Source: Candidatus Sulfotelmatobacter kueseliae
GTDB lineage: Bacteria > Acidobacteriota > Terriglobia > Terriglobales > Acidobacteriaceae
Direction: 5' to 3'
Assembly: GCA_900290255.1 (NCBI GenBank)
Contig: OMOD01000188.1
Location: forward strand, 1-64,000
Length of the DNA: 64,000 nt
Under the pieces are notes generated by a model, which was not told the DNA's origin, searched no databases, and saw nothing but the letters and a program-made list of their open reading frames with translations. Below are positions 8,310 through 16,068 of this stretch, piece by piece; position 1 is the first letter of the stretch, and the number at the start of each line of letters is the position of its first letter. Both the position numbers and the translations under genes were made by a program.

Positions 8310-9734
8310 TCATTTTCCCTTCAACAAAAATAGAAGATAGCGCAGACCGGGGCCGGGCGAAGTGATTTCAAAAACGTGCAGGAAACAATAAAAGCCCAAA
8401 ACGCAGGCCGGCGCGACCACCCTCTCGCGAAACCACCCTCGGGACCCGAGAGGTTTCCGAGGCCTCACTTGTGAAAGCGCAATGCCCAGCGCCAACAGGA
8501 CCGAATAGAAGAAATAGTTGCGAAAACTAAGGATCGTCGTCAGTAGACTAAAAGAGATTGCGGTGTGAAGAGTGCGGGTGAGGTGAAAGAGTGTGTTTCC
8601 CAGCGACGCTGCCACAAATGTTGCGAAGGCGATGCGAAGCTTCGGATACCGTTTGAAGCAGCGGATGAAGGTCGGATAAAAGAACATATCCACCAGGAGT
8701 TCTTTGAAATAGAAATAGTAGCGATTCCAATACTCGGCAATGGTTCTCGAAGAAAGAGGAGCGTAGGTATTGCGCAGCGCTCGGAACCCGGCCATGCGGC
8801 AGGTCGCGATAAAGGTATGTCCCCAGATCGAAATCTCCATCAACTGCTGCAACAGATCGTCGGGCCAGCTTAACCAGTTCCGTGCCCATCCCAGAGGTTG
8901 ACCCGCCTGAAACGCCTGAATGCACTGGCTGGGAGCGGGAATCGCCAATTTCTGATGGACCAAAAGTACGTAATAGCCTTGAACGCGACTCAGCAGCAAA
9001 CACCAGGCAATCAACTTCACTCCCTTGACCATGGTTACTGCCAAGTCTTCGGGGCTCCTGGCTTCTATGGTCCGCCAGTGCCTTGCGCCTTTCGGAATCG
9101 GAACACTGGTCGATCCCCAAAAGGGATGAAAAGTTCCGGCTTGCGACAGAAGGCGGTCACCCTGAGGCGTAGCGCAATCAGACATGGAATACGCCAGATA
9201 CCAAACGTAGAGGCAGAATGTATCGAGAAAAGCCCAGACTGCGAATCGGGCAAAGCCGAAGAGCGGCGCGTAGCAAGCCACAAGGAGCAAGGCGGAGCCG
9301 ATGCCCATCAGCACCAGCAGCGGCCTTCGGCCGACGAGGCTGTTCTTATAGGTTGCTGATAACCACATCAAGCCAGCGCAGAGGAAAACAAATGGAAGAA
9401 TGATCCAGAAGAATTCACTCGCGCGCGAGAATCCTGCCGGGGAGCGGCCCGCGGCCAAAGCCAGGGCTCCACGGTTAAACCAGAAGAAATCCGTAAGCAG
9501 GAGCGTGCCAATGGTGACCAGGAGGCGCCTCGCCTGAGGCACAAATGTTATGCAGGTGATGAGCGCCAGCTTCAATTGCCAGGCGCTACCCAGGATACTG
9601 AGAGCAAGGCCGAACACGGCCAGAAGGGCGAGCTTTCCAGGGACGGTTTGGACGAAGGCGATGACGCGAGGATCGTTTTCGAGACGGGGAATAAGCCGGA
9701 AATTTTTTGGCCAAGACGATACAGCTGGCAGCAA
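8310..9734 (-). CDS. MBOAT-like membrane O-acyltransferase (DltB-like position)
   Basis: 474-residue polytopic membrane protein with about ten hydrophobic segments. The region EYWNRYYFYFKELLVDMFFYP, read without its last residues, is the MBOAT-type cytoplasmic loop. A conserved-looking His lies in ASLGNTLFHLTRTLH, as expected for the active-site His of MBOAT enzymes. Such enzymes move an acyl or aminoacyl group from a carrier across the membrane onto a polymer. The reading frame begins with TTG at 9734 and has a weak ribosome site, so the start is uncertain. It lies between an amino-acid adenylating enzyme and a carrier protein. Target polymer unknown. Confidence 0.8.
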   Translation of the reverse strand: MLPAVSSWPKNFRLIPRLENDPRVIAFVQTVPGKLALLAVFGLALSILGSAWQLKLALITCITFVPQARRLLVTIGTLLLTDFFWFNRGALALAAGRSPAGFSRASEFFWIILPFVFLCAGLMWLSATYKNSLVGRRPLLVLMGIGSALLLVACYAPLFGFARFAVWAFLDTFCLYVWYLAYSMSDCATPQGDRLLSQAGTFHPFWGSTSVPIPKGARHWRTIEARSPEDLAVTMVKGVKLIAWCLLLSRVQGYYVLLVHQKLAIPAPSQCIQAFQAGQPLGWARNWLSWPDDLLQQLMEISIWGHTFIATCRMAGFRALRNTYAPLSSRTIAEYWNRYYFYFKELLVDMFFYPTFIRCFKRYPKLRIAFATFVAASLGNTLFHLTRTLHTAISFSLLTTILSFRNYFFYSVLLALGIALSQVRPRKPLGSRGWFRERVVAPACVLGFYCFLHVFEITSPGPGLRYLLFLLKGK

Positions 9735-9769
9735 GCCTTGTTTCCCGGGCGAGTCTAAAACCGCAGTGC

Positions 9770-11365
9770 TCAGAACTCCTCCTCATCCAGCTTTTTGGCG
9801 AGGATTTTTCGGTCCACCTTTCCACTTGAATTCACCGGCAGTTTATCCAGAACGTGCACCCTGTCCGGAACCATATAAGGCGGCATTCGCCGCCGCAGTT
9901 CGTCATTGGCTTCTCTGTCCGATCTCCCGGGCCCACTGACGAAGGCAACGATGCCGGCAGCCGTTCCAAACTGCATCGGCCATGCGACCGCGGCCACCGA
10001 CGGAGTGCGATAGACCTGCCGCAGGTGACTCTCAATGTCCTCAAGTTCCACCCGGTGGCCGCGAATCTTGACTTGGTTGTCGATGCGTCCGAGATGATGA
10101 AACAGGCCACGGCCGTCCTGGTATGCAAGGTCGCCAGTCAGGTACCATCGCGTGCCATTCTGCTCCACGAAACGTGCGGCAGTTTTCTCGGGGTCATCAA
10201 GATAGCCGAGCGCCAATTGCGGACCGGCGAGCACCAGTTCCCCGGTCACGCCTGTGGGTACGGTGCGGCGGGATGAATCCCACACGGCTGCAGCGGAACC
10301 CTCCAACGGCCTGCCAATCGCGATCACGTCCCGTTCCTTCGTGACATTTGGGATTTCGCCCACTCGTTCGTGCAGGCAGACCACGGTTGCTTCGGTTGGT
10401 CCATAGACGTTGTCCACAACGGAATTCGGGGCAGCTTCCTTCCAGGCCAGCGCGACTTTTGCCGGGAGGGGTTCCCCGGAAAACAGGCTGACTCGGAGGG
10501 TGGGGAAGGCTCCGGCTGCCAGCATGCCCATCCGTCCCATAGCCGCCGCCACGGATGGTACAGAGAACCAAACTGTAATGCCGTGTTCCTGGATGTACCT
10601 TGCCGGAGCGATTGCCTGGCTCCTGGGGATGGCATGCAGCGAGGCTCCGGCGTTCCAGGTCATAAACATGTCGAACACAGATATGTCAAAGCTGGTGTCT
10701 GCGGTCTCCGCGATACGGTCTTCAGCTTGAAGGTCATAACGGCGCTGCATGATCCTGATGAAATGGGACACAGCGCCATGCGGAATGGCCACTCCTTTTG
10801 GAATGCCTGTGCTACCGGAAGTGAATTCGATATAAGCCGGAGAGTCGGCTCGCACTGGCCGCGGTTCGAAACGGCGTGCTTCCGGGAGATCGCCGAATGT
10901 ACGCCACTGGGAATTGGCGGCAAGAGCTTCTTGCCCTGGAACCAGGACTTTCCGGGGCAGATGGGGGACAAGTTCCGCTGTCAGTTTCTGTAGTCCCGTG
11001 GAATCCGCGATCAGCGCATCCAGGTTCAGCCGGTCCAGGAGCGCAATGAGCGCCTCCGGCGGCTGACTCAGATTGAGGGCAACGTAAGCCGCTCCTGACC
11101 ATGCTGTGCCCAGAATACCGGCACACGCTTCCCAGCTGCGCGAGGCAAGAATGCCGACCCGGGAGGGTGTGAGCTGGCCGGATTCACTGAGCCACTCTGC
11201 AATCCGTCGTACTGTGGTCAAAGCTTCGCCGTACGTGTGTTCCTGTCCACCGGCAGAGACGCACAATCGATCAGGGAAGCGGCTGGCTGAGCGGGAAAAA
11301 GGCCATGCAAGATTAAGGCTTAGCCCCATCGCTACGCGGGCAGGACGCGCTCCACAGCCGGTCAT
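9770..11365 (-). CDS. Amino-acid adenylating enzyme (DltA-like / stand-alone NRPS A domain)
   Basis: 531-residue ANL-superfamily ligase that would activate an amino acid as its adenylate and load it on the carrier at 8028-8303. Core motifs in order: phosphate loop FTSGSTGIPKG, specificity region SFDISVFDMF (the Asp that binds the alpha-amino group is kept), NVYGPTEATV, YLTGDLAYQDGRG, hinge GRIDNQVKIRGHRVELE, and catalytic Lys in PVNSSGKVDRKIL. No condensation or carrier domain is fused. First gene of the three-gene unit, 35 bases before the MBOAT gene. The substrate may be D-alanine as in DltA, but the binding pocket cannot be decoded reliably by eye. Confidence 0.87.
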   Translation of the reverse strand: MTGCGARPARVAMGLSLNLAWPFSRSASRFPDRLCVSAGGQEHTYGEALTTVRRIAEWLSESGQLTPSRVGILASRSWEACAGILGTAWSGAAYVALNLSQPPEALIALLDRLNLDALIADSTGLQKLTAELVPHLPRKVLVPGQEALAANSQWRTFGDLPEARRFEPRPVRADSPAYIEFTSGSTGIPKGVAIPHGAVSHFIRIMQRRYDLQAEDRIAETADTSFDISVFDMFMTWNAGASLHAIPRSQAIAPARYIQEHGITVWFSVPSVAAAMGRMGMLAAGAFPTLRVSLFSGEPLPAKVALAWKEAAPNSVVDNVYGPTEATVVCLHERVGEIPNVTKERDVIAIGRPLEGSAAAVWDSSRRTVPTGVTGELVLAGPQLALGYLDDPEKTAARFVEQNGTRWYLTGDLAYQDGRGLFHHLGRIDNQVKIRGHRVELEDIESHLRQVYRTPSVAAVAWPMQFGTAAGIVAFVSGPGRSDREANDELRRRMPPYMVPDRVHVLDKLPVNSSGKVDRKILAKKLDEEEF

Positions 11366-11522
11366 TTCGGACAGTTATCCCCCTCGTTCATTTCAGTTGA
11401 GCGGAGATTGACTGAGCAGTGAGCTAGATCACATACGCATTACTTTGGTTTGCTGTCTTTTTCTCGATCTTGCTTTCCTCATCGAGGGTTCCTGATGGGG
11501 GCGCCGGCCTGCGTCTCCGGGC

Positions 11523-11594
11523 GTGCGGGAAGGCGATCCGCTGCTGTTTTTCCGGGGAAAATACCGGAGGGTGGGTGAAGAGGACGGGCAGTAG
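11523..11594 (+). pseudogene. 3'-terminal remnant of a flavin reductase gene
   Basis: Translates as VREGDPLLFFRGKYRRVGEEDG and a stop. This matches the last residues of the intact flavin reductase at 7359-7856 (VVRDGDPLLYFRGKYRKVG) almost residue for residue. The DNA is about 80 percent identical by eye, so it is an old paralogue rather than a fresh copy. Nothing upstream in any frame continues the match. The remnant and the intact gene bracket the dlt-like module. Confidence 0.8.
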
Positions 11595-11597
11595 CCA

Positions 11598-11644
11598 CTG
11601 CGGAGCTTCGCCCCGCCGGACAGCCGAGGGCGGCTGTCCCTACA
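11598..11644. repeat. Dispersed palindromic repeat, family A, copy 2
   Basis: Same 47-base double hairpin as at 108-154, with one visible change (CGCCCCG for CGCTCCG). It begins three bases after the stop codon of the flavin reductase remnant. Confidence 0.88.
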
Positions 11645-11738
11645 TGGCCGGTGGAGAAGGTAGCCCAACCCGCCACTTTTGGCGCTTTCGATCATCTAAC
11701 GATCATCAGTAAAGCGACATCATCGAAATGGAGTTCCT

Positions 11739-12155
11739 ATGGTCGAAAAGACTGCAGAGAAGATTGCGAAATCAGAGGCCGAATGGAAGCAGAAGCTCAC
11801 GCCCGAGCAGTATCACGTGACGCGCGGGGCCGGCACGGAATGCGCCTTTACCGGCGCTTACTGGAACAATCACGACGCCGGGATGTACCACTGCGTCTGC
11901 TGCGGGGCTCCGCTGTTCGATTCCAACACGAAGTTCAACTCGGGTACGGGCTGGCCCAGCTTCAACCAGCCGGTGGAGGGCGGCGGCGTGGTCGAGCACC
12001 GCGACTCCAGCCATGGCATGGTGCGCACCGAGGTGCGCTGCGCCCGTTGCGACGCGCATCTGGGGCACGTCTTCGAGGATGGCCCGCCGCCCACCGGGTT
12101 GCGCTATTGCATGAACTCGGCGGCGCTGGATTTTCGGCCGGGGGAGAAGAAGTAA
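11739..12155 (+). CDS. msrB: Peptide-methionine (R)-S-oxide reductase
   Basis: 138-residue cytoplasmic repair enzyme that reduces the R form of methionine sulfoxide in proteins. Two zinc CxxC pairs are visible, CVCCGAPLF and [12 protein letters not shown]. The catalytic Cys is in [11 protein letters not shown]. The substrate loop [13 protein letters not shown] is intact. No signal peptide, so it is cytoplasmic. No msrA is nearby. It stands alone between repeats, convergent with the bactofilin gene. Confidence 0.96.
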   Translation: MVEKTAEKIAKSEAEWKQKLTPEQYHVTRGAGTECAFTGAYWNNHDAGMYHCVCCGAPLFDSNTKFNSGTGWPSFNQPVEGGGVVEHRDSSHGMVRTEVRCARCDAHLGHVFEDGPPPTGLRYCMNSAALDFRPGEKK

Positions 12156-12191
12156 TTTGCGCCGGTTGGCGGCGGAGACGCTGGAGCACGG

Positions 12192-12238
12192 CTGCGGAGC
12201 TTCGCTCCGCCGGACAGCCGAGGGCGGCTGTCCCCACA
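12192..12238. repeat. Dispersed palindromic repeat, family A, copy 3
   Basis: Same element as at 108-154 with only the end changed (CCCCACA for CCCTACA). It lies 36 bases after the msrB stop. Confidence 0.88.
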
Positions 12239-12264
12239 TAGTTTGTGGTGGCAAGAAAGAAACC

Positions 12265-12286
12265 GGGGCACGCGCGAGCGTGCCCC
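12265..12286. terminator. Hairpin terminator between convergent msrB and bactofilin genes
   Basis: Perfect 9-bp stem GGGGCACGC / GCGTGCCCC with a GCGA loop. On the minus strand it is followed by GGTTTCTTTC, which suits intrinsic termination of the bactofilin transcript. On the plus strand the tail is not U-rich. Confidence 0.65.
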
Positions 12287-12315
12287 TCATTCACACGGTA
12301 ATTGTTTTCCGCCAA

Positions 12316-12804
12316 TTAGGCGCTGGCTGTGGCGGCCAGAGCCTTCGCCGCCTCGGCGGGTTTGGCTTGCGCGTGGCCCTGCTTGTGCGGTTCGGCGTGC
12401 ACCTGGATTCCGCCTTTGAGCGCGGCTCCGTCTTCGACGCTGATGCGCGCGGTCGAGATATCACCGCTGACCGAACCCTCGGCGCGGATATCCACGCGGT
12501 CGCTGCATTCGATGTTGCCATTCACCTTGCCCATGATCACGACTTCGCGGGCATGGATGCTGGCGTCGACTTTGCCGTTGCGGCCGATGGTGACGCGGCT
12601 CTCGGGCATGATGATCTTGCCTTCGATGCGGCCATCAATGTAGAGCGCTTCCGAGCCGGTGACTTCGCCCTTGATGACCAAAGTGCGGCCGATGGTGGCC
12701 TGGTCCACGGGCGCGGTTACGGTTTTGACTTGGTTGAAAGTGTTGGGGTTGGAAGCCGGGATTGCCGACTTCAGGCTGAACGAGTTCTCCGACGACTGAA
12801 GCAT
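12316..12804 (-). CDS. Bactofilin (polymer-forming cytoskeletal protein)
   Basis: 162-residue bactofilin that should form filaments by stacking right-handed beta-helices. The core repeats are visible: GRTLVIKGEVTGSEALYIDG, RIEGKIIMPESRVTIGRNG, KVDASIHAREVVIMGKVNGN and IECSDRVDIRAEGSVSGDIS. A flexible N-terminal segment and an Ala/Lys-rich C-terminal tail (KPAEAAKALAATASA) flank it, as usual. The start is set at ATG 12804 because AAGGAAGG lies four bases upstream. An in-frame ATG at 12915 gives non-family sequence. Role: cell shape or a scaffold for polar or envelope complexes. Confidence 0.92.
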   Translation of the reverse strand: MLQSSENSFSLKSAIPASNPNTFNQVKTVTAPVDQATIGRTLVIKGEVTGSEALYIDGRIEGKIIMPESRVTIGRNGKVDASIHAREVVIMGKVNGNIECSDRVDIRAEGSVSGDISTARISVEDGAALKGGIQVHAEPHKQGHAQAKPAEAAKALAATASA

Positions 12805-13116
12805 GCGACCTTCCTTGGGTTCCGCGCGGCGCCTCGCCGGGCCTGCGCCTGGCGGCGATCTATGCGGCTGGTCTTGAAATTTGTGGCCTTCGGCAGTGCG
12901 TGGCCACTCGGCCATCCTGACTATGGCACAGGGGTTAGCGGGAAAGAGAGATTACGGAAGGAGGTGTCCCGTGGGCGGAGGGCTGCAGACAGGGCGATGA
13001 GCGCGATCGCGATCTTGCACCAGCTATCCGCGTTTGATGTGCAAAATTGAACAGTTTTCTTCTGCAGATTGCCGCATCATCCGTAACCGTGAAGGCAGGG
13101 AAGGAGCGGCACAATA
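12805..13116. other. Intergenic region without recognised genes
   Basis: 312 bases between the bactofilin start and the small ORF at 13117. No convincing reading frame, hairpin terminator or repeat seen. It should contain the bactofilin promoter on the minus strand and one for the small ORF on the plus strand. Confidence 0.5.
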
Positions 13117-13278
13117 ATGTCCACCATTAGAGAAGTGAGAGCAGCCGAGGAGAAGATGAAAAGTGTTCTGGACGTGCTCCACACAGCCAAAGCAGAAGAC
13201 CCGAACTACCTCGGTACTGAATTGAGGAGCGCGAGTGACGAGTACGAAAGAGCGATTCGCGAATTGGAATGGACCTAG
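13117..13278 (+). CDS. Small helical protein of unknown function (53 aa)
   Basis: 53-residue ORF starting MSTIREVRAAEEKMKSVLD and ending IRELEWT. It is charged (about 11 Glu and 3 Asp against 9 Lys and Arg) and predicted to form one or two amphipathic helices. AAGGAG lies ten bases before the ATG, a good ribosome site. Codon use is ordinary. No family recognised. It is flanked by gene remnants, but its good Shine-Dalgarno and lack of repeat sequence suggest a real gene. Confidence 0.6.
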   Translation: MSTIREVRAAEEKMKSVLDVLHTAKAEDPNYLGTELRSASDEYERAIRELEWT

Positions 13279-13415
13279 CCTACTAACATGAGCGGGGCTT
13301 ACTGCCGAGAAAACACTTCCCGTCCCTAGTGTGGTGAGTCAGAAATTCGTTGCATAATGCAGGGCCTCGTATCAGGGCACGGCTTTAGCCGTGGCGAAAC
13401 GCCCCGCTCAGCACG

Positions 13416-13642
13416 CAGTTGAAAAGCATCAACACCTACGCCGGGGCCTCCATCATGGGGACGGCCGGGTGGCCCTGATTCTGGATGTGCTGGGCCTGGC
13501 GCAGCGCGCCAACGTGGTCAGCGAAGTCCGGGACCGGGCGGTGACGGACAAAGACGGGAAACAGACGCTCGGAGCTGAAGTCACCCGGCAGAAGCTGGTC
13601 AACCCTTGCAGCTCTTCACCGTACCACTTCCTACGCAACTGA
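13416..13642 (+). pseudogene. Remnant of chemotaxis kinase CheA (C-terminal CheW-like domain)
   Basis: One frame reads QLKSINTYAGASIMG. One base later the next frame reads GDGRVALILDVLGLAQRANV. Joined, they match the C-terminal regulatory domain of CheA (LKSI..hAGAtILGDGrVALILDV). A single base lost in the G run near 13456 explains the break. No kinase, dimerisation or Hpt parts are present nearby and the end diverges, so this is a decaying fragment. The final residues up to the stop at 13642 may not be native. Confidence 0.7.
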
Positions 13643-13655
13643 TAATAAGCATGTT

Positions 13656-14322
13656 GTGGCAGCCGGACCTGTAAGCCGAATTCTGTCCGCCGGATTGCTC
13701 CGGCGGGACGGCCATTCCTCTGGGCCGCGCATTACTGCCCGGCTCTAGCGACCTACCCGGAGGTTTGACGCACCGAGCCGGCACGTGCTCCGCCGTCGCT
13801 CGCAGCGCTTTGAGGATGCGTGCCAAACGCGCCCTTCGGTCGCTTGCGCTCCCTCAGGGCAGGCTCCCAGGATTCGCGCGGCACGCCCAGATCCTTCGCT
13901 CAACAAAAAGACGTTTCGCTCAGGATGACAAGCGCTGAGAGCGACAGCGGGGCTCCCTCCCTATTTGGTCTTGCTCCGTGTGGGGTTTGCCATGCCCGCG
14001 GCATTACTGTCGCGGCGGTGCGCTCTTACCGCACCTTTTCACCCTTACCCTGGCGTCGTTGCAGGGGCTTTGTGGGGCGGGCACTCTTGCCCGCCAGCGC
14101 GCACAAGAGTGTGCGCGCCACACAAAGCCCTCACAACGACGCCAAGGCGGTATGTTTTCTGTGACGCTTTCCGTCCGCCAGACTTGAATCTGGCGTCCCG
14201 GACGTTATCCGGCACACTGCTCTGCGGAGTTCGGACTTTCCTCCCCGCCCATTCTCGTAAGAGCCGCCGGTGCGATGCTCTTGCCAGAATGGGCGGGGCG
14301 GCCGTCCGGTCCGGCTGCCTAC
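13656..14322 (-). ncRNA. rnpB: RNase P RNA, bacterial type A, with two large insertions
   Basis: The catalytic RNA of RNase P. On the minus strand the conserved core reads in order: GAGGAAAGTCCGAACTCC, CAGAAAACATACCGCC, GGTAAGGGTGAAAAGGTGCG, GTAAGAGCGCACCGCC, GGCATGGCAAACCCC, AGCAAGACCAAATAGGGAGG, CCGGGTAGGTCGCTAGAGCC and ACAGAATTCGGCTTACAGG. The ends pair as helix P1 (GGCAGCCGGACC with GGTCCGGCTGCC). The gene is about 667 nt, against roughly 350-420 in most bacteria. Two stretches account for the excess: P12 (14051-14145) and the P15-P17 region (about 13763-13956). Both contain palindromes of dispersed-repeat type. All reading frames across it are spurious. Confidence 0.95.
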
Positions 14323-14328
14323 GGGAAC

Positions 14329-14334
14329 ATTATA
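14329..14334 (-). promoter_or_regulatory. -10 box of the rnpB promoter
   Basis: Minus strand TATAAT, a perfect sigma-70 -10 element, placed 6 bases before the expected 5' end of the RNase P RNA at 14322. No good -35 is seen. That region is already inside the CAGACYT repeat array. Confidence 0.75.
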
Positions 14335-14343
14335 TGCGAAGGC

Positions 14344-14629
14344 CAGACTTCAGACCTCAGACTTCAGACCTCAGACTTCAGACCTCAGACTTCAGACCTC
14401 AGACTTCAGACCTCAGACCTCAGACTTCAGACTTCAGACTTCGGACCTCAGACTTCAGACCTCAGACTTCGGACCTCAGACTTCGGACCTCAGACTTCGG
14501 ACCGACCTCGGACTTCAGACTTCAGACCTCGGACCTCGGACCTCAGACTTCAGACCTCAGACTTCAGACTTCAGACCTCGGACCTCGGACTTCAGACTTC
14601 AGACCTCGGACTTCAGACTTCAGACCTCG
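14344..14629. repeat. Heptanucleotide tandem array (CAGACTT/CAGACCT, variants CGGACYT)
   Basis: About 40 units of a 7-base motif alternating CAGACTT and CAGACCT, with CGGAC variants more frequent toward the right. One phase break is near 14504. The unit is not a multiple of three, so every frame stays open and translates to the same heptapeptide pattern (TSDLRLQ, TSDFRPQ). Those reading frames are artefacts. The array begins 10 bases beyond the rnpB -10 box. Confidence 0.95.
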
Positions 14630-14730
14630 GGACCGCCGATTTTGGAGCCTGACGTCGACGAATCGCGTAACACCCTGTTTGGAGACCATTCATTCGCTGT
14701 TAGACTGATATCGGCCCGGCAGTTCCGCGG

Positions 14731-14762
14731 CCTGAGGTCCGCGGTCTGAGGTCCGAGGTCCG
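14731..14762. repeat. Short inverted block of the heptanucleotide repeat
   Basis: CCTGAGGTCCGCGGTCTGAG followed by GTCCGAGGTCCG is the reverse complement type of the array at 14344-14629. It sits directly before the start of the first MacB-like permease (ATG 14768) and replaces any clear ribosome site. Confidence 0.8.
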
Positions 14763-14767
14763 CTCCC

Positions 14768-16000
14768 ATGCATCTCGCCGAATCCATTCGCATCGCGGTG
14801 CGGTCCCTGTGGGCCAACAAGCTGCGCTCCGTGTTGACGCTGCTGGGTGTAGTCATCGGGATCGCCTCGGTGATTGCGGTGGTGACCTTCGTCTCCGGGA
14901 TCAATGATTATGTAGCGACCAGGATCTTCAACCTCGGCGCCGATGTTTTTATAATTTTCAAGGTTTCTCCGGCGGTCACCAACGTCGACCACTACCTCGA
15001 GGCGGAAAAGCGCAAAGATCTTATGCTGGACGACTACTATGCCGTGGCGGAAGGTTGCCGGCACTGCCAACTGGTCGCAGCTTCGACCCGCAATGAGACC
15101 GGGCACGTAAAGTATGGCGGGCAGTCCATCAGCGATACTGTGATACGCGGAATCACTCCCGGCATGGCTACCGTTCTCGACACCGATCTGGCCGCCGGCC
15201 GCATGCTGAATGAAACCGACCTGAACAATCGCTCGCCAGTGGTGGTGGTGGGCAATGATATCGTCGAGCATCTGATGCCGGGCACCGATCCCGTGGGGAA
15301 GGAAGTCCGGGTGGAAGGCTGGACTTACCAGGTGGTCGGCGTGGCGAAGAAAAAGGGCACGACGCTGGGGCAGAGCCTCGACAACTTCGTGATGATGCCG
15401 ATTACTACCGGCCTCAAACAATTCGGGTCGCATGATAGTAACCTGCGCATTGCCGGCAAAGCGGCCAACGGTGGCGTGGCGCTCAGCGAAGCTGTGGATG
15501 AAGCCCGGGTTGCCCTTCGAGCCAGGCGCCACGACCGGCCTGGCGCCGAAGACAGTTTCGATATTGAGACCAACGCCAGCCTGGTCGGCATCTGGACCGA
15601 CCTGAGCCATACATTTTTCATGGCGACCATCGGCATTGCCGCGGTCTCGCTGGTGGTGGGCGGCATCGTGATCATGAACATCATGCTGGTTTCGGTAACG
15701 GAGCGAACCCGCGAAATCGGCATTCGCAAGGCGCTGGGGGCGCGGCGCGAGGACGTGCTGCTGCAGTTCCTGATTGAAGCGGTGATTCTGGCTTTGATCG
15801 GCGGGGTGCTGGGAGTTCTCTCTGGAATAGCCGTTGCCGAAAGCGTGTCTGCGCTGATCGGCATGCCTGCAGCGATCAAGCTGTGGGCGGTGATAGCCGG
15901 ATTATTGGTCGCGGCCAGCGTGGGCGTGTTCTTTGGCGTCTATCCCGCGCGTAAAGCGGCGCGGCTGGATCCGATTGTGGCATTACGATTTGAAATGTAG
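14768..16000 (+). CDS. MacB/FtsX-type ABC transporter permease
   Basis: 410-residue permease of the MacB_PCD plus FtsX architecture. One N-terminal membrane segment (LTLLGVVIGIASVIAVVTF) is followed by a large periplasmic domain. Three C-terminal membrane segments start with GIAAVSLVVGGIVIMNIMLV, then [18 protein letters not shown], the cytoplasmic coupling helix region. This family couples to a MacB-type ATPase and moves lipoproteins, peptides or drugs outward by mechanotransmission. No ATPase or membrane-fusion gene is in the window. A second permease of the same type follows after 68 bases. Confidence 0.9.
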   Translation: MHLAESIRIAVRSLWANKLRSVLTLLGVVIGIASVIAVVTFVSGINDYVATRIFNLGADVFIIFKVSPAVTNVDHYLEAEKRKDLMLDDYYAVAEGCRHCQLVAASTRNETGHVKYGGQSISDTVIRGITPGMATVLDTDLAAGRMLNETDLNNRSPVVVVGNDIVEHLMPGTDPVGKEVRVEGWTYQVVGVAKKKGTTLGQSLDNFVMMPITTGLKQFGSHDSNLRIAGKAANGGVALSEAVDEARVALRARRHDRPGAEDSFDIETNASLVGIWTDLSHTFFMATIGIAAVSLVVGGIVIMNIMLVSVTERTREIGIRKALGARREDVLLQFLIEAVILALIGGVLGVLSGIAVAESVSALIGMPAAIKLWAVIAGLLVAASVGVFFGVYPARKAARLDPIVALRFEM

Positions 16001-16013
16001 GGGTGAAAAGGAA

Positions 16014-16044
16014 TTGTCGTTCCTCGCTCCGCTCGGAATGACAA
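16014..16044. repeat. Short palindromic repeat between the two permease genes
   Basis: Inverted arms TTGTCGTTCC and GGAATGACAA (9 of 10 paired) around TCGCTCCGCTC. Elements of this look (GAATGACAA after a CGCTC loop) recur in the longer repeats at 4148-4343 and 13763-13956. Confidence 0.7.
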
Positions 16045-16068
16045 GCACGAAGTGGCGCTGAACTTCTC

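Larger units (their letters stand above)
11366..11738. other. Intergenic region with a gene remnant and a repeat
   Basis: 373 bases between the adenylating enzyme and msrB. It holds the 3' remnant of a flavin reductase (11523-11594) and a family A repeat (11598-11644). The rest shows no convincing gene. Promoters for the leftward module and for rightward msrB must lie here, but I could not pick a clear -35/-10 pair. Confidence 0.6.

Noticed and set aside
13820-14187. Plus-strand reading frames of 69-114 codons
   Set aside because: They lie antisense to conserved parts of the RNase P RNA and match no protein pattern.
14344-14629. Possible CRISPR array
   Set aside because: Units are 7 bases in direct tandem with no unique spacers, and no cas genes are nearby.
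13965-14749. Long reading frames giving heptapeptide repeats (TSDLRLQ and TSDFRPQ patterns)
   Set aside because: They arise because a 7-base tandem repeat keeps all three frames open; they also run through RNase P RNA. Not a protein.
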